DNA from: Virgibacillus halodenitrificans JCM 12304
GTDB taxonomy: Bacteria > Bacillota > Bacilli > Bacillales > Amphibacillaceae
DNA length: 64,000 bases
Assembly: GCF_001310895.1 (NCBI RefSeq)
Contig: NZ_BAZS01000013.1
Span: 18,927-82,926 of the forward strand
Direction of reading: 5' to 3'
Shown piece after piece: positions 48,166 through 57,850 of this stretch. The position numbers and the translations under genes were made by a program. The notes beneath the pieces are model-generated. The model did no database searches, had not been told where the DNA came from, and worked only from the letters and a program-made list of their open reading frames with translations. Position 1 is the stretch's first letter. Each line of letters opens with the position of its first letter.

Positions 48166-48801
48166 ATGAATAAGCGGCATACTACGAAACAAAAGTTACT
48201 CCATATCTTAAAGAAAGATAAAGAATGTTCAATGACACGTGTGATGTCGTTTTTCGATATATCCGAAATAGCAGTTAGGAAACATTTGCATGAATTGGAG
48301 CAGCAAGGATTTGTAAGGAAGAATACAATAAAGCAAAAGATGGGTAGGCCATATTACACGTATGAACTTACAAGAAAAGGCCATGCAACCTTTCCAAACC
48401 AATATGAAAAACTACCTCTTGAATTGTTACAAGACTTAGAGGAAGTACATGGTCAAGAAGCAGTAAATGCAGTTTTAAAGAAACGTATGGAAAGGGAAAA
48501 GGCGTATTTTGATTCAAAACTGGAATTGATAGAATCCTTTGATCATAAGGTTTCTGAAGTTGCTAAAATACAGGACGAAAAAGGGTATATGGTTGAAGTC
48601 CATAAGACAGAAGGAGGGTATGAAATTATTAATTTTAATTGCCCCATTGCAAATATTGCTTCGGCCTATGGTCAAGTATGCAATAACGAGAAGGAAGTCT
48701 TTAATGAACTTTTTCCGACAAGCGAAGTTAAAGCAGAGTCCTATATCACAAATGGACATAATTATTGTAAGTGGACATTAAAAAAACCGAAGGGAAGGTG
48801 A
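48166..48801 (+). CDS. SufR-like winged-helix regulator with three of four cluster cysteines
   Basis: A 211-residue protein. A DeoR/ArsR-like winged helix (about 1-75) is followed by a coiled region and a Cys-containing C-terminal domain. The cysteines follow the SufR spacing C-x12-C-x13-C-x14-C exactly, except that the third position is Ser: C-P-I-A then C-N-N-E, a Ser after P-T, and C-K-W at the end. SufR binds an Fe-S cluster and represses suf operons in cyanobacteria. The start is ATG 48166, with AAAAGGTG inside the end of yutE (48161 stop). The regulator and sufCDSUB are 14 kb apart. Confidence 0.75.
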   Translation: MNKRHTTKQKLLHILKKDKECSMTRVMSFFDISEIAVRKHLHELEQQGFVRKNTIKQKMGRPYYTYELTRKGHATFPNQYEKLPLELLQDLEEVHGQEAVNAVLKKRMEREKAYFDSKLELIESFDHKVSEVAKIQDEKGYMVEVHKTEGGYEIINFNCPIANIASAYGQVCNNEKEVFNELFPTSEVKAESYITNGHNYCKWTLKKPKGR

Positions 48802-48817
48802 TAAGCACCTTCCTTTT
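48792..48817 (+). terminator. Terminator after the SufR-like gene
   Basis: GGAAGGTG / CACCTTCC with a five-base loop and a short T run. It overlaps the end of the gene. Confidence 0.75.
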
Positions 48818-48880
48818 GCAATCTTGTATAAGCTAATTTTGAAGTAGTTAAAAAATATAAATCAGGAATGAGGATATCAG

Positions 48881-49654
48881 ATGAAACAATATAAAGGATA
48901 TTTAATTGATTTAGATGGAACGATGTTTCGTGGAGAAGAACCAATTGTTGCAGCAGTGGAATTTATTGACATGTTAAATAAGAAGCAATTGCCATATTTA
49001 TTCATTACAAATAATTCTTCTAAAACCCAGAAAGAAGTGTCAGACAAACTTAATCACCTAGGGATATACTCTACTCCCGAGCATGTGGTTACAACAAGCA
49101 TAGCTACAGCCAAATATATTAAAAATAAAAAACAAAACGCGAACTGCTATGTAATTGGAGAAACTGGGATTAACAAAGCGCTGCAAGAAGAGGGGCTGGA
49201 GACGTCTTCAGATAGAGAATATGACTTCGTGGTAGTCGGTATAGATCGGCAAATTAATTATGAAAAATACGCAAATGCTTGTTTGGCCATACAAAATGGA
49301 GCTACATTTATCTCCACAAATAGTGATGTTGTCATACCAGACGAAAGAGGATTGTTACCGGGTAATGGTGCGCTAACATCAGTAATAACAGTTAGTACAG
49401 GGCAGATGCCCAATTTTATAGGGAAGCCGGAAACAGTTATTATGGACGAAGCATTATCTATAATAAACTTATCGCCTGAAGAAACCCTAATGGTTGGGGA
49501 CAATTACGATACAGATATATTAGCTGGAATGAATGCTGGTATGGATACGCTAATGGCCTTTACTGGAGTAACCACAAGAGAACAATTATCAAAAAAAGAT
49601 CGTTTGCCGACCCACCAAGTAGACAATTTGTCAGAATGGATTGAAAGAATTTAA
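48881..49654 (+). CDS. yutF: HAD-IIA (NagD/p-nitrophenylphosphatase-like) hydrolase YutF
   Basis: A 257-residue HAD-superfamily phosphatase. Motif I is D-L-D-G-T-M-F at the N terminus, motif II F-I-T-N-N-S-S, and motif IV M-V-G-D-N-Y-D-T-D near the C terminus. The cap is C2-type. It matches YutF in B. subtilis by order and size. The substrate is probably a small sugar or nucleotide phosphate. Confidence 0.9.
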   Translation: MKQYKGYLIDLDGTMFRGEEPIVAAVEFIDMLNKKQLPYLFITNNSSKTQKEVSDKLNHLGIYSTPEHVVTTSIATAKYIKNKKQNANCYVIGETGINKALQEEGLETSSDREYDFVVVGIDRQINYEKYANACLAIQNGATFISTNSDVVIPDERGLLPGNGALTSVITVSTGQMPNFIGKPETVIMDEALSIINLSPEETLMVGDNYDTDILAGMNAGMDTLMAFTGVTTREQLSKKDRLPTHQVDNLSEWIERI

Positions 49655-49686
49655 CAGGAGTCGAGACAATAGACTTTTATACATTG

Positions 49687-49737
49687 AAAATCCGAACCGA
49701 TTTGTACAACTAACAAATCATGGTTCGGATTTTTTTG
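49687..49737 (+). terminator. Terminator of yutF
   Basis: A long stem AAAATCCGAACC-GATTTGT / ACAAATC-GGTTCGGATTTT with a mid bulge and a T run. Confidence 0.88.
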
Positions 49738-49842
49738 TTATAATAGAGAAACGTTTCTCCTGAGCGAATTGTTCCACACTATAGAAACTTTCATCTTTAA
49801 AATAGCATTATTAAGCTATGTCCCAGCCTATTTTTCATTTTT

Positions 49843-50370
49843 TTAATTATCCATATCTATTAACATATCTTCTGTTGTTCCATGTGCCAGCCTACTAGAA
49901 GCTGCTGCAGCAATAGCACCAACAATATCGTCTAGGAATGTATGGCACTCTCCTGTAGACTTATCGTTTAACCTCTTTAAAATCCCTGGTTTTTGTTTAT
50001 CTATATAACCGTAATTAGTGAATCCGATTGAACCGTAAACATTAACAATAGACAATGCAATAATTTCGTCAACTCCATACAAACTTTCATCTATTTCAAT
50101 TGTTTTTTGGAGAGGCTGTTGCAGTTTCTTTTGCTCTGCTAACACGTCTAATTGAATACCGGTTAAGATAGCATTCTGAACCTCTCTTTTCGTTAATACT
50201 CGATCCACGTTATGGCGACAGACATCGAGTGTTAGATTATCATGGTATTTAGACTGTAAATAATATACAAGTTCAGCAATGTCATCAATGCCAACTCCAC
50301 GCTCCGTTAACCATTGCCTCGCCTTAACTTCTAATTCACTTTGTTTCGTGTTTTTATCCAAATTAATCAC
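49843..50370 (-). CDS. yutG: PgpA-like protein YutG
   Basis: A 175-residue protein of the phosphatidylglycerophosphatase A family. The family blocks D-E-I-I-A-L-S-I-V-N-V-Y-G-S-I-G-F and F-L-D-D-I-V-G-A-I-A-A are clear. It has a long N-terminal helical extension, as YutG does. The membrane segments are weaker than in E. coli PgpA, so catalysis is not certain. It diverges from yutH. Confidence 0.85.
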   Translation of the reverse strand: MINLDKNTKQSELEVKARQWLTERGVGIDDIAELVYYLQSKYHDNLTLDVCRHNVDRVLTKREVQNAILTGIQLDVLAEQKKLQQPLQKTIEIDESLYGVDEIIALSIVNVYGSIGFTNYGYIDKQKPGILKRLNDKSTGECHTFLDDIVGAIAAAASSRLAHGTTEDMLIDMDN

Positions 50371-50449
50371 CTTTCCTGTTCAATCATTAGTTAATAATAT
50401 TTATTTAACCCATATACTAGTAATAAAACGTATAAAGGGGGAGATCCGT

Positions 50450-51424
50450 TTGTCATTTGAACAATTACTTTTTGAACAATATGGAATTCGCAGTGAAGAG
50501 CCTATAATGGTTGATAATATTAAAGGATATAAAAAGGGTGAATATGTTTATTTTATCATTTTTGCTGAAAACAAGGAAATTATTCATATGGAACAAGCTA
50601 CGCTCGCTTATTTTCTTGCTGAACAATTTTCTGACTACATAGCAATTCCAATTCCTAATGTACAGGGTGAATGGTTTACCTCTCTTAATGAGTCAGCTTA
50701 CATTGTACTTCAAATAAAAATAAATGATTGGAGTCGCAGGATAGCAGGAGGAGAGGACTTGGCCCAATTTCATCAACTTGGTACAACGTATAATTATGAA
50801 CCACAAACCATCTCTAGTTATGGTCAATGGAGAACATTATGGATAAATAAGTTAACATATTTTGAAAAAAAAGCAGAGACAACGACTTCATCATCTTATT
50901 CTAAATGGAATGAAATTGTTAATGATGCCTTACCATATATTATCGGAGTATCTGAGAATGCAATTCAATACATGCAAGAGTCGGAACAAGAAAGAAGGTT
51001 CCACGAAAACGACCAGGGCAGCATTACATTTAATAGATATTATGATCAGTTGGAACGGCCTTTTTTGTGGCCGACTGACCTGGTTTACGATCACCCTGTG
51101 AGGGACTTAGCTGAAAAAATACGCTATATGATACTAAATCGACAAGGATACCAAGATGTTTCTAAATTTCTTCATGAATACCAAGCAATGAGACCATTGT
51201 CCGTCTTCAGTTGGAGATTATTGTATGCAAGGCTTTTATACCCTGTTCACATTTTTGATTGTATGGACACTGGTTTTACAAGTGAAAATCCTGATGACTA
51301 CGCAAATGATTTAGAGAATCTTCTATATGGGCAGGATCATTATGAATCATTTTTAAAAAATTTGTATGAGATGGCAGGTACAGATATTAATACTCTTCGT
51401 CTTCCTGTGTTACACTGGTTATAA
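50450..51424 (+). CDS. yutH: Spore coat protein YutH
   Basis: A 324-residue kinase-like (CotS/CotH-related fold) coat protein. The sequence from the start fits YutH in size. The start is TTG 50450, with AAAGGGGGAG in front. An in-frame extension to 50279 runs into the 5' end of yutG and has no ribosome site. It lacks clear kinase catalytic residues, as expected for this coat family. It is followed 27 bp later by the hydroxyacid dehydrogenase gene. Confidence 0.85.
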   Translation: MSFEQLLFEQYGIRSEEPIMVDNIKGYKKGEYVYFIIFAENKEIIHMEQATLAYFLAEQFSDYIAIPIPNVQGEWFTSLNESAYIVLQIKINDWSRRIAGGEDLAQFHQLGTTYNYEPQTISSYGQWRTLWINKLTYFEKKAETTTSSSYSKWNEIVNDALPYIIGVSENAIQYMQESEQERRFHENDQGSITFNRYYDQLERPFLWPTDLVYDHPVRDLAEKIRYMILNRQGYQDVSKFLHEYQAMRPLSVFSWRLLYARLLYPVHIFDCMDTGFTSENPDDYANDLENLLYGQDHYESFLKNLYEMAGTDINTLRLPVLHWL

Positions 51425-51450
51425 TTAGACCTCAAAGGGAGGCGAACTTA

Positions 51451-52415
51451 TTGAGAAAGCCAACAATATTCATTACTAGAAAGGTTCCTGAAAAATTACT
51501 GGAATCTTACAAAGATGTATTCGATATTAGAATGTGGAAAAAAGAAGAAGAACCCGTCCCAAGAGAAGTTCTGGAAAAGGAAGTGAAGCAGGTCGATGGG
51601 TTGCTTTGCGTACTCAGTGACCAAGTTGATCAATCTGTTTTAAATCAATCAAAACAATTAAAAGTTGTAGCAAATATGGCCGTAGGTTTTGATAACATTA
51701 ATATTAATTATGCAAAGGAAATGGGTGTGATCGTAACGAACACTCCAGATGTACTAAGTGAATCAACCGCTGATTTAGGCTTTACATTGATGATGGCAAC
51801 TGCTCGTCGATTAAATGAGGCTGCCGAGTATATAAAAGATGGTCAGTGGAAAAATTGGGCGCCATTTCTTCTGGCTGGTACGGATGTTCATAATAAAACA
51901 CTTGGAATTGTAGGAATGGGGAGAATTGGTGAGGCTATAGCTCGCAGGGCAAAAGGATTTGGAATGACTGTTTTGTATCATAATAGAAAACGTAAACGGG
52001 AAGCTGAAAGAGAATTACAGGCGAGTTATGTACAAATGGATGAACTTCTTTCTCAATCTGATTTTGTAATTTCAGTAGTTCCTTTTACAAAGGAAACCAA
52101 TAACCTGTTTAACAAGGAAGCTTTTGAGAAAATGAAAGAATCAGCAGTTTTTGTTAATATTTCCCGGGGAGCAGTGTAGATGAAAATGCTTTATACTGTG
52201 CATTAAAGGCAGGGGAAATTAAAGCTGCCGGCTTAGATGTGTTCGAGCAAGAACCAATAAGTAGTAATCACCCTTTACTGGAGTTGGAGAACGTAATTTG
52301 CCTTCCACATATAGGTTCGGCTACTGTTCAAACTAGAACAGCAATGATCGAGCTTTGCTTGAAAAATATTGCCAATGTTTTGGAGGAAAAAGCACCTCTC
52401 ACACCTGTAAACTAA
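51451..52415 (+). pseudogene. 2-hydroxyacid (glyoxylate/hydroxypyruvate) dehydrogenase, frameshifted
   Basis: A D-2-hydroxyacid dehydrogenase. The N-terminal frame (51451-52179) has G-M-G-R-I-G-E-A-I-A-R-R for NAD binding and stops at N-I-S-R-G-A-V followed by TAG. The expected continuation V-D-E-N-A-L, then A-A-G-L-D-V-F-E-Q-E-P and the catalytic His in P-H-I-G-S-A, follows one base back to 52415. Restoring one G in GTGTAGAT (to GTG GTA GAT, near 52175) makes a full protein of about 321 residues. All conserved residues remain intact. Confidence 0.88.
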
Positions 52416-52418
52416 AAC

Positions 52419-52450
52419 AGAACAGGCAGATAGTTATCTGCCTGTTCTTA
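52419..52450. terminator. Bidirectional terminator between the dehydrogenase and yutI
   Basis: AGAACAGGCAGATA / TATCTGCCTGTTCT is a perfect 14-bp stem with a two-base loop between convergent genes. Confidence 0.88.
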
Positions 52451-52452
52451 TA

Positions 52453-52677
52453 TTAAAATACTTGTTCGATTTCAGTTACTCCAGGAACTTCTGCCATTAA
52501 AGCACGTTCGATACCAGCTTTCAATGTAATTGTCGAACTTGGACAGTTGCCACAAGCTCCCATTAGACGAAGAAGCACAATGCCATTCTCATCTACATCG
52601 ATTAATTCAACATCTCCACCGTCTCGTAGTAAGTATGGACGCAATTTATTTAACACTTCTTGTACTTGCTCTTGCAT
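52453..52677 (-). CDS. yutI: NifU-like Fe-S protein YutI
   Basis: A 74-residue NifU C-terminal domain with the cluster-binding motif C-G-N-C-P. The start is ATG 52677, with GGAGAAG in front. The reading frame extends to 52764 but without a ribosome site. NifU domains carry Fe-S clusters to target proteins. With the A-type carrier at 54214 and the suf operon it forms the maturation set. Confidence 0.92.
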   Translation of the reverse strand: MQEQVQEVLNKLRPYLLRDGGDVELIDVDENGIVLLRLMGACGNCPSSTITLKAGIERALMAEVPGVTEIEQVF

Positions 52678-52832
52678 TATCCATCTTCTCCTTTCCATAT
52701 ATATATTATAAAACGGATTAGCTAAAAAATCTATTTCAAAATATAAATTCCCTAAAATAGTCACTTTTATTTTATCTTTATTTAGAGATTTTGTAAAATA
52801 AAAGTAACTATGGTGGGGGAGGTTGTTTTAGC

Positions 52833-53156
52833 ATGAATAAAATTAAAATAACAATATATGGAGCTGAACAAATTTGTGCTAGCTGTGTTGGGGCACCTGG
52901 ATCAAAAGATACCTATGAATGGCTTCAAGCAGCTATTGGGAGAAAATACGAAGATGGACGAGTGGAATATAAATATGTAGATATAAATAAACCAACAAAT
53001 AACGAAAAGGATTCCCTATTCATTCAGCGAATAGAGGAAGAAGATCTATTCTACCCAATTGTATTTGTAAATGAAGAATTGGTAGCAGAAGGAATACCTC
53101 GCTTGAAAACAATTTACCAACATTTAGATAACCACGGTTTAACAGTAAGATCATAA
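52833..53156 (+). CDS. yuzD: YuzD family protein (DUF1462)
   Basis: A 107-residue thioredoxin-like fold protein with a C-A-S-C motif (I-C-A-S-C-V-G-A-P) near residues 15-18. Ribosome site GGGGGAGG precedes ATG 52833. YuzD is next to yutI in B. subtilis as well. Function is unknown. A redox or Fe-S link is only inferred from the neighbours. Confidence 0.88.
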   Translation: MNKIKITIYGAEQICASCVGAPGSKDTYEWLQAAIGRKYEDGRVEYKYVDINKPTNNEKDSLFIQRIEEEDLFYPIVFVNEELVAEGIPRLKTIYQHLDNHGLTVRS

Positions 53157-53286
53157 GTGAAAAGCAAGCTCACTATAAAAGTCATGTTTAATCACGCGAA
53201 GCACATTATGTTACCATACTATTTAAAACTTGTAGGACCATAATCAATTTAAATTGAAAATAATTTTAAATGAGAGAGGCAAACAT

Positions 53287-54147
53287 ATGAAAATACCTTT
53301 TACAAAAATGCATGGCTTAGGGAATAATTATATATATATCGATTTATTTTCGTATGAACTGGACGAAACTATTTTGCCTGAGCTTGCCAAAGCTGTATCT
53401 AATGTTTATACAGGAATTGGTTCAGATGGTCTAATATTAATTCATCCAAGCAAAAAGGCGGATGTAGGAATGAGAATATTTAATAAAGACGGCTCTGAGG
53501 GGCAGAGCTGTGGAAATGGTCTGCGTTGTACTGCGAAATACGCCTACGAATCTGGTATTATAGATAAACAAAAATTCACAATGGAAACAAAGGCAAACAT
53601 CGTAGAAGCAGAAGTAATGGTAAAGGATCAAGTTGTTAAGGAAATTACAATTAACATGGGAGATCCAGAATTACAGAGAGCATCTATACCTATGTTAGGA
53701 AAAGCAGCTGATCAAGTTGTGGCAGAACCATTCCTTATATCGGAGGAGGAATTGAAGCTTACCGCTCTTTCCATGGGAAATCCACATGCTGTGTTTTTCG
53801 TGGAAGATATAGAACATGCCCCTTTATATGATTTAGGTCCGCTGATAGAAAAAGATTCCCGGTTTCCTAATGGAGTAAATGTGGAATTTGTAGAAATAAT
53901 CTCTGAAAACGAAGTTAATTTCCGTGTCTGGGAGCGAGGATCTGGCGTGACACAGGCATGTGGTACTGGCGCATGTGCTGCTGTTGTTGCGGGAGTATTA
54001 AACCACCATCTGAGAAAAGATGAACCGGTAACTGTCCATCTGCAGGGAGGGGATTTAAAAATCAGATGGGATCATCATGGGAAGGTGTGGATGACAGGAG
54101 ACGCAGAAGTAATTGCTTCGGGTGTCTATCATTATAGAATGCCTTAG
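53287..54147 (+). CDS. dapF: Diaminopimelate epimerase
   Basis: A 286-residue cofactor-free racemase that makes meso-diaminopimelate for cell wall and lysine. The two catalytic cysteines sit in G-Q-S-C-G-N-G and A-C-G-T-G-A-C. The start is ATG 53287, after GAGAGG. An in-frame extension to 53254 is not needed. It lies upstream of the A-type Fe-S carrier. Confidence 0.95.
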   Translation: MKIPFTKMHGLGNNYIYIDLFSYELDETILPELAKAVSNVYTGIGSDGLILIHPSKKADVGMRIFNKDGSEGQSCGNGLRCTAKYAYESGIIDKQKFTMETKANIVEAEVMVKDQVVKEITINMGDPELQRASIPMLGKAADQVVAEPFLISEEELKLTALSMGNPHAVFFVEDIEHAPLYDLGPLIEKDSRFPNGVNVEFVEIISENEVNFRVWERGSGVTQACGTGACAAVVAGVLNHHLRKDEPVTVHLQGGDLKIRWDHHGKVWMTGDAEVIASGVYHYRMP

Positions 54148-54213
54148 TTGATATTATAGCTTCTAGTTTGTATACTTGGAGGTAACCAATCCTAGAAAAG
54201 GAGGAAATCTGAG

Positions 54214-54570
54214 ATGGTTATTACGATAACTGATAATGCGAGAAAGCAGATTCAGGAAATGATGAAAGAAGAAACAGAAGGTGCTCACTTACGTTTTGGA
54301 ATAAAAGGCGGTGGTTGCAGTGGACTATCCTATTCATTAGGCTTTGAATATAATATTAATGAAGATTTAGATAGTGTTGAAGAAATTAATGGGATTCCAG
54401 TAGTATTCTTCAACCAAGATATTCCTATTTTGGAAGGAACTACTATTGATTTCAAGCAAAACATGATGGGTGGGGGTTTTAGTATTGATAACCCCAATGC
54501 TATTGTTTCATGTGGTTGTGGTTCTTCGTTTAGGGCTAAAGATAGAGAAGGAGTACCAGAGAATTGTTAA
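54214..54570 (+). CDS. yutM: A-type (HesB/IscA) Fe-S carrier YutM
   Basis: A 118-residue protein with the three Cys of A-type carriers: G-G-C-S-G and the C-terminal C-G-C-G-S-S-F. It accepts and delivers Fe-S clusters. Ribosome site AAAGGAGG precedes ATG 54214. It corresponds to YutM (sometimes called SufA or ErpA) in B. subtilis. A terminator follows. Confidence 0.92.
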   Translation: MVITITDNARKQIQEMMKEETEGAHLRFGIKGGGCSGLSYSLGFEYNINEDLDSVEEINGIPVVFFNQDIPILEGTTIDFKQNMMGGGFSIDNPNAIVSCGCGSSFRAKDREGVPENC

Positions 54571-54571
54571 T

Positions 54572-54608
54572 AAAAAGCTGTCGATCAATTTTGATCGACA
54601 GCTTTTTC
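54572..54608. terminator. Terminator between yutM and yumC
   Basis: AAAAGCTGTCGATCAA / TTGATCGACAGCTTTT is a perfect stem with flanking T and A runs, between convergent genes. Confidence 0.92.
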
Positions 54609-54651
54609 TATTGTGAATGAATCTGTGTCTCTATGAATGGTAAGCTCTGAG

Positions 54652-55638
54652 TTAAAACATACTTGTTGAGTGTTTTGGCTGAATCCGTGCTTTAGGATCA
54701 ATATACTGTTTAGCATTATTAATGGCTGTTGGACCTTCACCAAATCCTGTTGCAATTAATTTTACCTTTCCTTCATAGGTGCATATATCTCCTGCAGCGT
54801 AAATTCCAGGAATATTAGTTTCCATTTTTGAATTAACGACAATGCTGTTTTTTTCTATTTCCAAACCCCAATTCTTAATAGGTCCTAGTGTGGAAACAAA
54901 ACCGTAATTACAAAGGACTGAATCTACTTCCAGCTCAACTTTGTTTTCTCCTTTTACTTCTTCCAATACAATCCGATCAATTTTGTCACTAGTTTGAACA
55001 TCTGTTGGTACATAGGGTGTTAATACATCTACATTCGATGACATCAGCTTCTCCACACTGTGTTCATGTGCTCTAAACTTATCCCGTCGGTGGATTAATG
55101 TGACCTTATTGGCAATTTGTTCAAGCATAAGCGCCCAGTCTACAGCAGAGTCGCCACCGCCCAGTAAAGCCACATTTTGTCCTTTATATTGATTCATATC
55201 CTTTACATGGTAATGTAGGTTTACTCCTTCAAATTGATCACATTCACCTACGTTTAATCTGCGAGGCTGAAATGCCCCGTTACCAGCCGTAATGATTATT
55301 GTTTTTGAATAGTGGATTTCCTTCGTGTTGGAAATTAGCTTAAAGGAGCCGTCCGACATTCTTTCAATTTCTTCTATGGATTGTTCAAGGATGATAGTAG
55401 GATTAAATAAGTTAGCTTGCTCTTCTAAATTATCAACTAACTCCTGAGCGCGAACCTTTGGAAAACCTGCAATATCATATATATCCTTTTCAGGGTAAAG
55501 AGCAGTTAATTGCCCCCCGGTATGTGGTAAACTTTCAATGATTTTCACACTTGCTTGGCGCATACCACCATAGAAGGCAGTAAATAAACCTACAGGCCCT
55601 GCACCAATGATGGTGACATCAAATACTTCTTCAGACAA
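54652..55638 (-). CDS. yumC: Ferredoxin/flavodoxin-NADP+ reductase YumC
   Basis: A 328-residue thioredoxin-reductase-like FNR. It has two dinucleotide motifs (G-A-G-P-V-G-L-F for FAD, G-G-G-D-S-A for NADPH) and lacks the redox C-x-x-C of thioredoxin reductase. The sequence is very close to B. subtilis YumC. The start is TTG 55638, because GGGGGT lies seven bases in front. A TTG at 55653 would add five residues. It reduces ferredoxin, perhaps for Fe-S or fatty-acid enzymes. Confidence 0.93.
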   Translation of the reverse strand: MSEEVFDVTIIGAGPVGLFTAFYGGMRQASVKIIESLPHTGGQLTALYPEKDIYDIAGFPKVRAQELVDNLEEQANLFNPTIILEQSIEEIERMSDGSFKLISNTKEIHYSKTIIITAGNGAFQPRRLNVGECDQFEGVNLHYHVKDMNQYKGQNVALLGGGDSAVDWALMLEQIANKVTLIHRRDKFRAHEHSVEKLMSSNVDVLTPYVPTDVQTSDKIDRIVLEEVKGENKVELEVDSVLCNYGFVSTLGPIKNWGLEIEKNSIVVNSKMETNIPGIYAAGDICTYEGKVKLIATGFGEGPTAINNAKQYIDPKARIQPKHSTSMF

Positions 55639-55937
55639 GGTTGTTACCCCCAATTCTATTAATTAAACTATAAACCATCTTACTCATAGTATCATAAAAC
55701 GGGTTATTTTGAATAATAATGCACAATATATTTTCATTCAGTTTAAAACGAGAGAAGTAAAATGTGGAAACCAAAAATTTTGCTTGAAAAATACTACTAA
55801 AGAGGCTACTATTATCCTTGGTATTATACTACCATTTCATATCAAAAAGATTACAATTTATTGTCATTAGAGCCAACAAATGGATCTTAATCTATTTAAT
55901 AGTATATATAATCATAGAAAACGAAAGTGAGGATATT

Positions 55938-57155
55938 ATGAAAAAACCACATATAGTAATATTAGGTGCTGGTTATGGGGGAATAATGACAACAATTAAG
56001 CTTCAAAAATCATTAAATATGAATGAAGCAGAGATTACGTTAGTTAATAAAAATGACTACCATTACCAAACAACCTGGCTCCATGAAAATGCCGCAGGTA
56101 CATTGCATCATGATCGAACCAGGATCCCTATAAGAAATATCATTAATCAGGAAAAAGTTAACTTTATTCAAGATAAAGTTATATTGATTAAACCGGAAGA
56201 AAAGAAAGTCAAACTTAGTGAAGTTGAGTTAAGTTACGATATATTAGTTATAGGTCTTGGATTCGAAGCAGCTACTTTTGGGATTACTGGGCTTGCAGAA
56301 AACGCTTTTTCCATAGGTAATATTAAAAATGCCAGACTGTTAAGGGAACATATTGAGTACAATTTTGCAAAATATAGCGAGCAGCAAGAAAAGGATCCTG
56401 CATTATTACATATTGTTATTGGCGGCGGAGGATTTACAGGAATTGAATTCCTTGGAGAGATTGCCAACAGAATACCAGAACTTTGTAAAGAATATGATAT
56501 AGATAAAAACTTGGTTAGAATCATTAATATTGAAGGATCATCAACTGTTCTTCCAGGGTTTGATCCACAACTATCTGAATATGCTATGAACTCTTTAGAA
56601 GCCAGAGGGGTAGAGTTCATAACAGGAGCATTGGTCAAAGAATGCCATCTAGATAAGGTAATTATTGAAAAAAACAATAAAACAATCCATGTACCAACTG
56701 CCACAACTATTTGGGCTGCTGGTGTCCGGGCGAATTCAATTGTTGGAAAATCAGGATTTACTACTAACAAGGGTAAAATAGAAGTGCTTAGTGATATGCG
56801 TACTCCCGATTACAAGGATGTATTTGTAATTGGGGATTGCGCACTGATTATAAACCCAGAAAACGGCGAATCGTATCCACCTACAGCACAAATTGCTATT
56901 CAGCAATCAGATATTGTGGCACACAATATTAAGGCATTACTAAGACGTGAGGACTTAGAGTCTTTTGAGCCAAGTATACTTGGAACAGTTGCTTCATTAG
57001 GACAAAATGATGCGGTAGGAATTTTAAATAATAAATATAAGTTTTATGGTTGGAAAGCTACTGTACTTAAAAAGATTATAGATAACCGCTATTTATTAAA
57101 GTTGGGCGGTTTTAGTTTGTTGATAAAGAAAGGGAAGTTTAACTTCTTTTATTAA
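55938..57155 (+). CDS. yumB: NDH-2-like NADH dehydrogenase YumB
   Basis: A 405-residue type II NADH dehydrogenase-like flavoprotein. It has the FAD motif G-A-G-Y-G-G-I-M near the N terminus, the NADH motif G-G-G-G-F-T-G-I-E in the middle, and I-G-D-C-A for FAD. It is a membrane-associated non-pumping enzyme of the respiratory chain. The start is ATG 55938, with GTGAGGAT in front. A longer frame from 55818 has no ribosome site. Size and place beside yumC match YumB. Confidence 0.9.
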   Translation: MKKPHIVILGAGYGGIMTTIKLQKSLNMNEAEITLVNKNDYHYQTTWLHENAAGTLHHDRTRIPIRNIINQEKVNFIQDKVILIKPEEKKVKLSEVELSYDILVIGLGFEAATFGITGLAENAFSIGNIKNARLLREHIEYNFAKYSEQQEKDPALLHIVIGGGGFTGIEFLGEIANRIPELCKEYDIDKNLVRIINIEGSSTVLPGFDPQLSEYAMNSLEARGVEFITGALVKECHLDKVIIEKNNKTIHVPTATTIWAAGVRANSIVGKSGFTTNKGKIEVLSDMRTPDYKDVFVIGDCALIINPENGESYPPTAQIAIQQSDIVAHNIKALLRREDLESFEPSILGTVASLGQNDAVGILNNKYKFYGWKATVLKKIIDNRYLLKLGGFSLLIKKGKFNFFY

Positions 57156-57161
57156 GAAGTA

Positions 57162-57192
57162 AGCAAAGACAGACAACAGTCTTTGCTTTTTT
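57162..57192 (+). terminator. Terminator after yumB
   Basis: AGCAAAGAC / GTCTTTGCT with an eight-base loop and a T run, ahead of yuiB. Confidence 0.85.
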
Positions 57193-57251
57193 ATGTATTT
57201 CATATAAAATGTAGTTGGATAAAGAACTTGGAAGTGAAGGGAGATACCGTT

Positions 57252-57563
57252 TTGATTCAGTTGGTAGTGTCGGTATTATTATACTTTGTAATATTTTTTG
57301 GAATTGCCTTTATTTTAAATATGTTGCTCCGAAAAACATGGTTAATGGCTTTTATCTATCCAATTATTGTAGTTATGATCGTGGATGATATAAGTACAGC
57401 AGAATATATTAAACATCCTGGAGAAGCTTTTTCAGAAGCGGCAACAAGATTAATGAACGTTACACCTGTGGATATCGTTATATTATCAGCAGGTTTTGCA
57501 GGTACAATTGTTTCAGGAATTGTCATTAAAGTTTTAAGAAAAAGCGGATACCAAATGTTTTAA
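57252..57563 (+). CDS. yuiB: Membrane protein YuiB
   Basis: A 103-residue membrane protein with about three helices. The start is TTG 57252, behind AAGGGAG (57237-57243). An in-frame extension to 57183 has no ribosome site and lies in the preceding terminator. Size and place (yumB-yuiB-yuiC) match B. subtilis. Function is unknown. Confidence 0.85.
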   Translation: MIQLVVSVLLYFVIFFGIAFILNMLLRKTWLMAFIYPIIVVMIVDDISTAEYIKHPGEAFSEAATRLMNVTPVDIVILSAGFAGTIVSGIVIKVLRKSGYQMF

Positions 57564-57605
57564 ATTTAGCATATGGTTTTCAGCCTGTAATTTATACTTT
57601 TTTCA

Positions 57606-57647
57606 AAAAGATCCCATTGGAGATTGGTTTCCAGTGGGATCTTTTTA
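57606..57647 (+). terminator. Terminator after yuiB
   Basis: AAAAAGATCCCATTGG / CCAGTGGGATCTTTTT with a ten-base loop and one G-T pair. I see no gene in the 287-bp gap up to yuiC; yuiC needs its own promoter here. Confidence 0.88.
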
Positions 57648-57850
57648 GGTTTATATAGAAAAAAAATCTAGTGATATACAAAGAATTTTGAATAATGTTG
57701 TATATTTTTTAATTAATTGGTAATGCTTAGTTGGTAGAAAAGATTACTTGTCATTATGTGCAGCTGTCAGCTTCCTTATCTGCAGACTATTAAGATATAA
57801 AGCTATATCACGGATGATAAATTAGGTTTACTACCAGAGAGGTGTTATTA

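Noticed and set aside
47718..48801. Toxin-antitoxin pair (DUF86 plus regulator)
   Set aside because: The catalytic His is missing, and the neighbour is a SufR-like protein, not a nucleotidyltransferase antitoxin. Both lie in a conserved core gene order.
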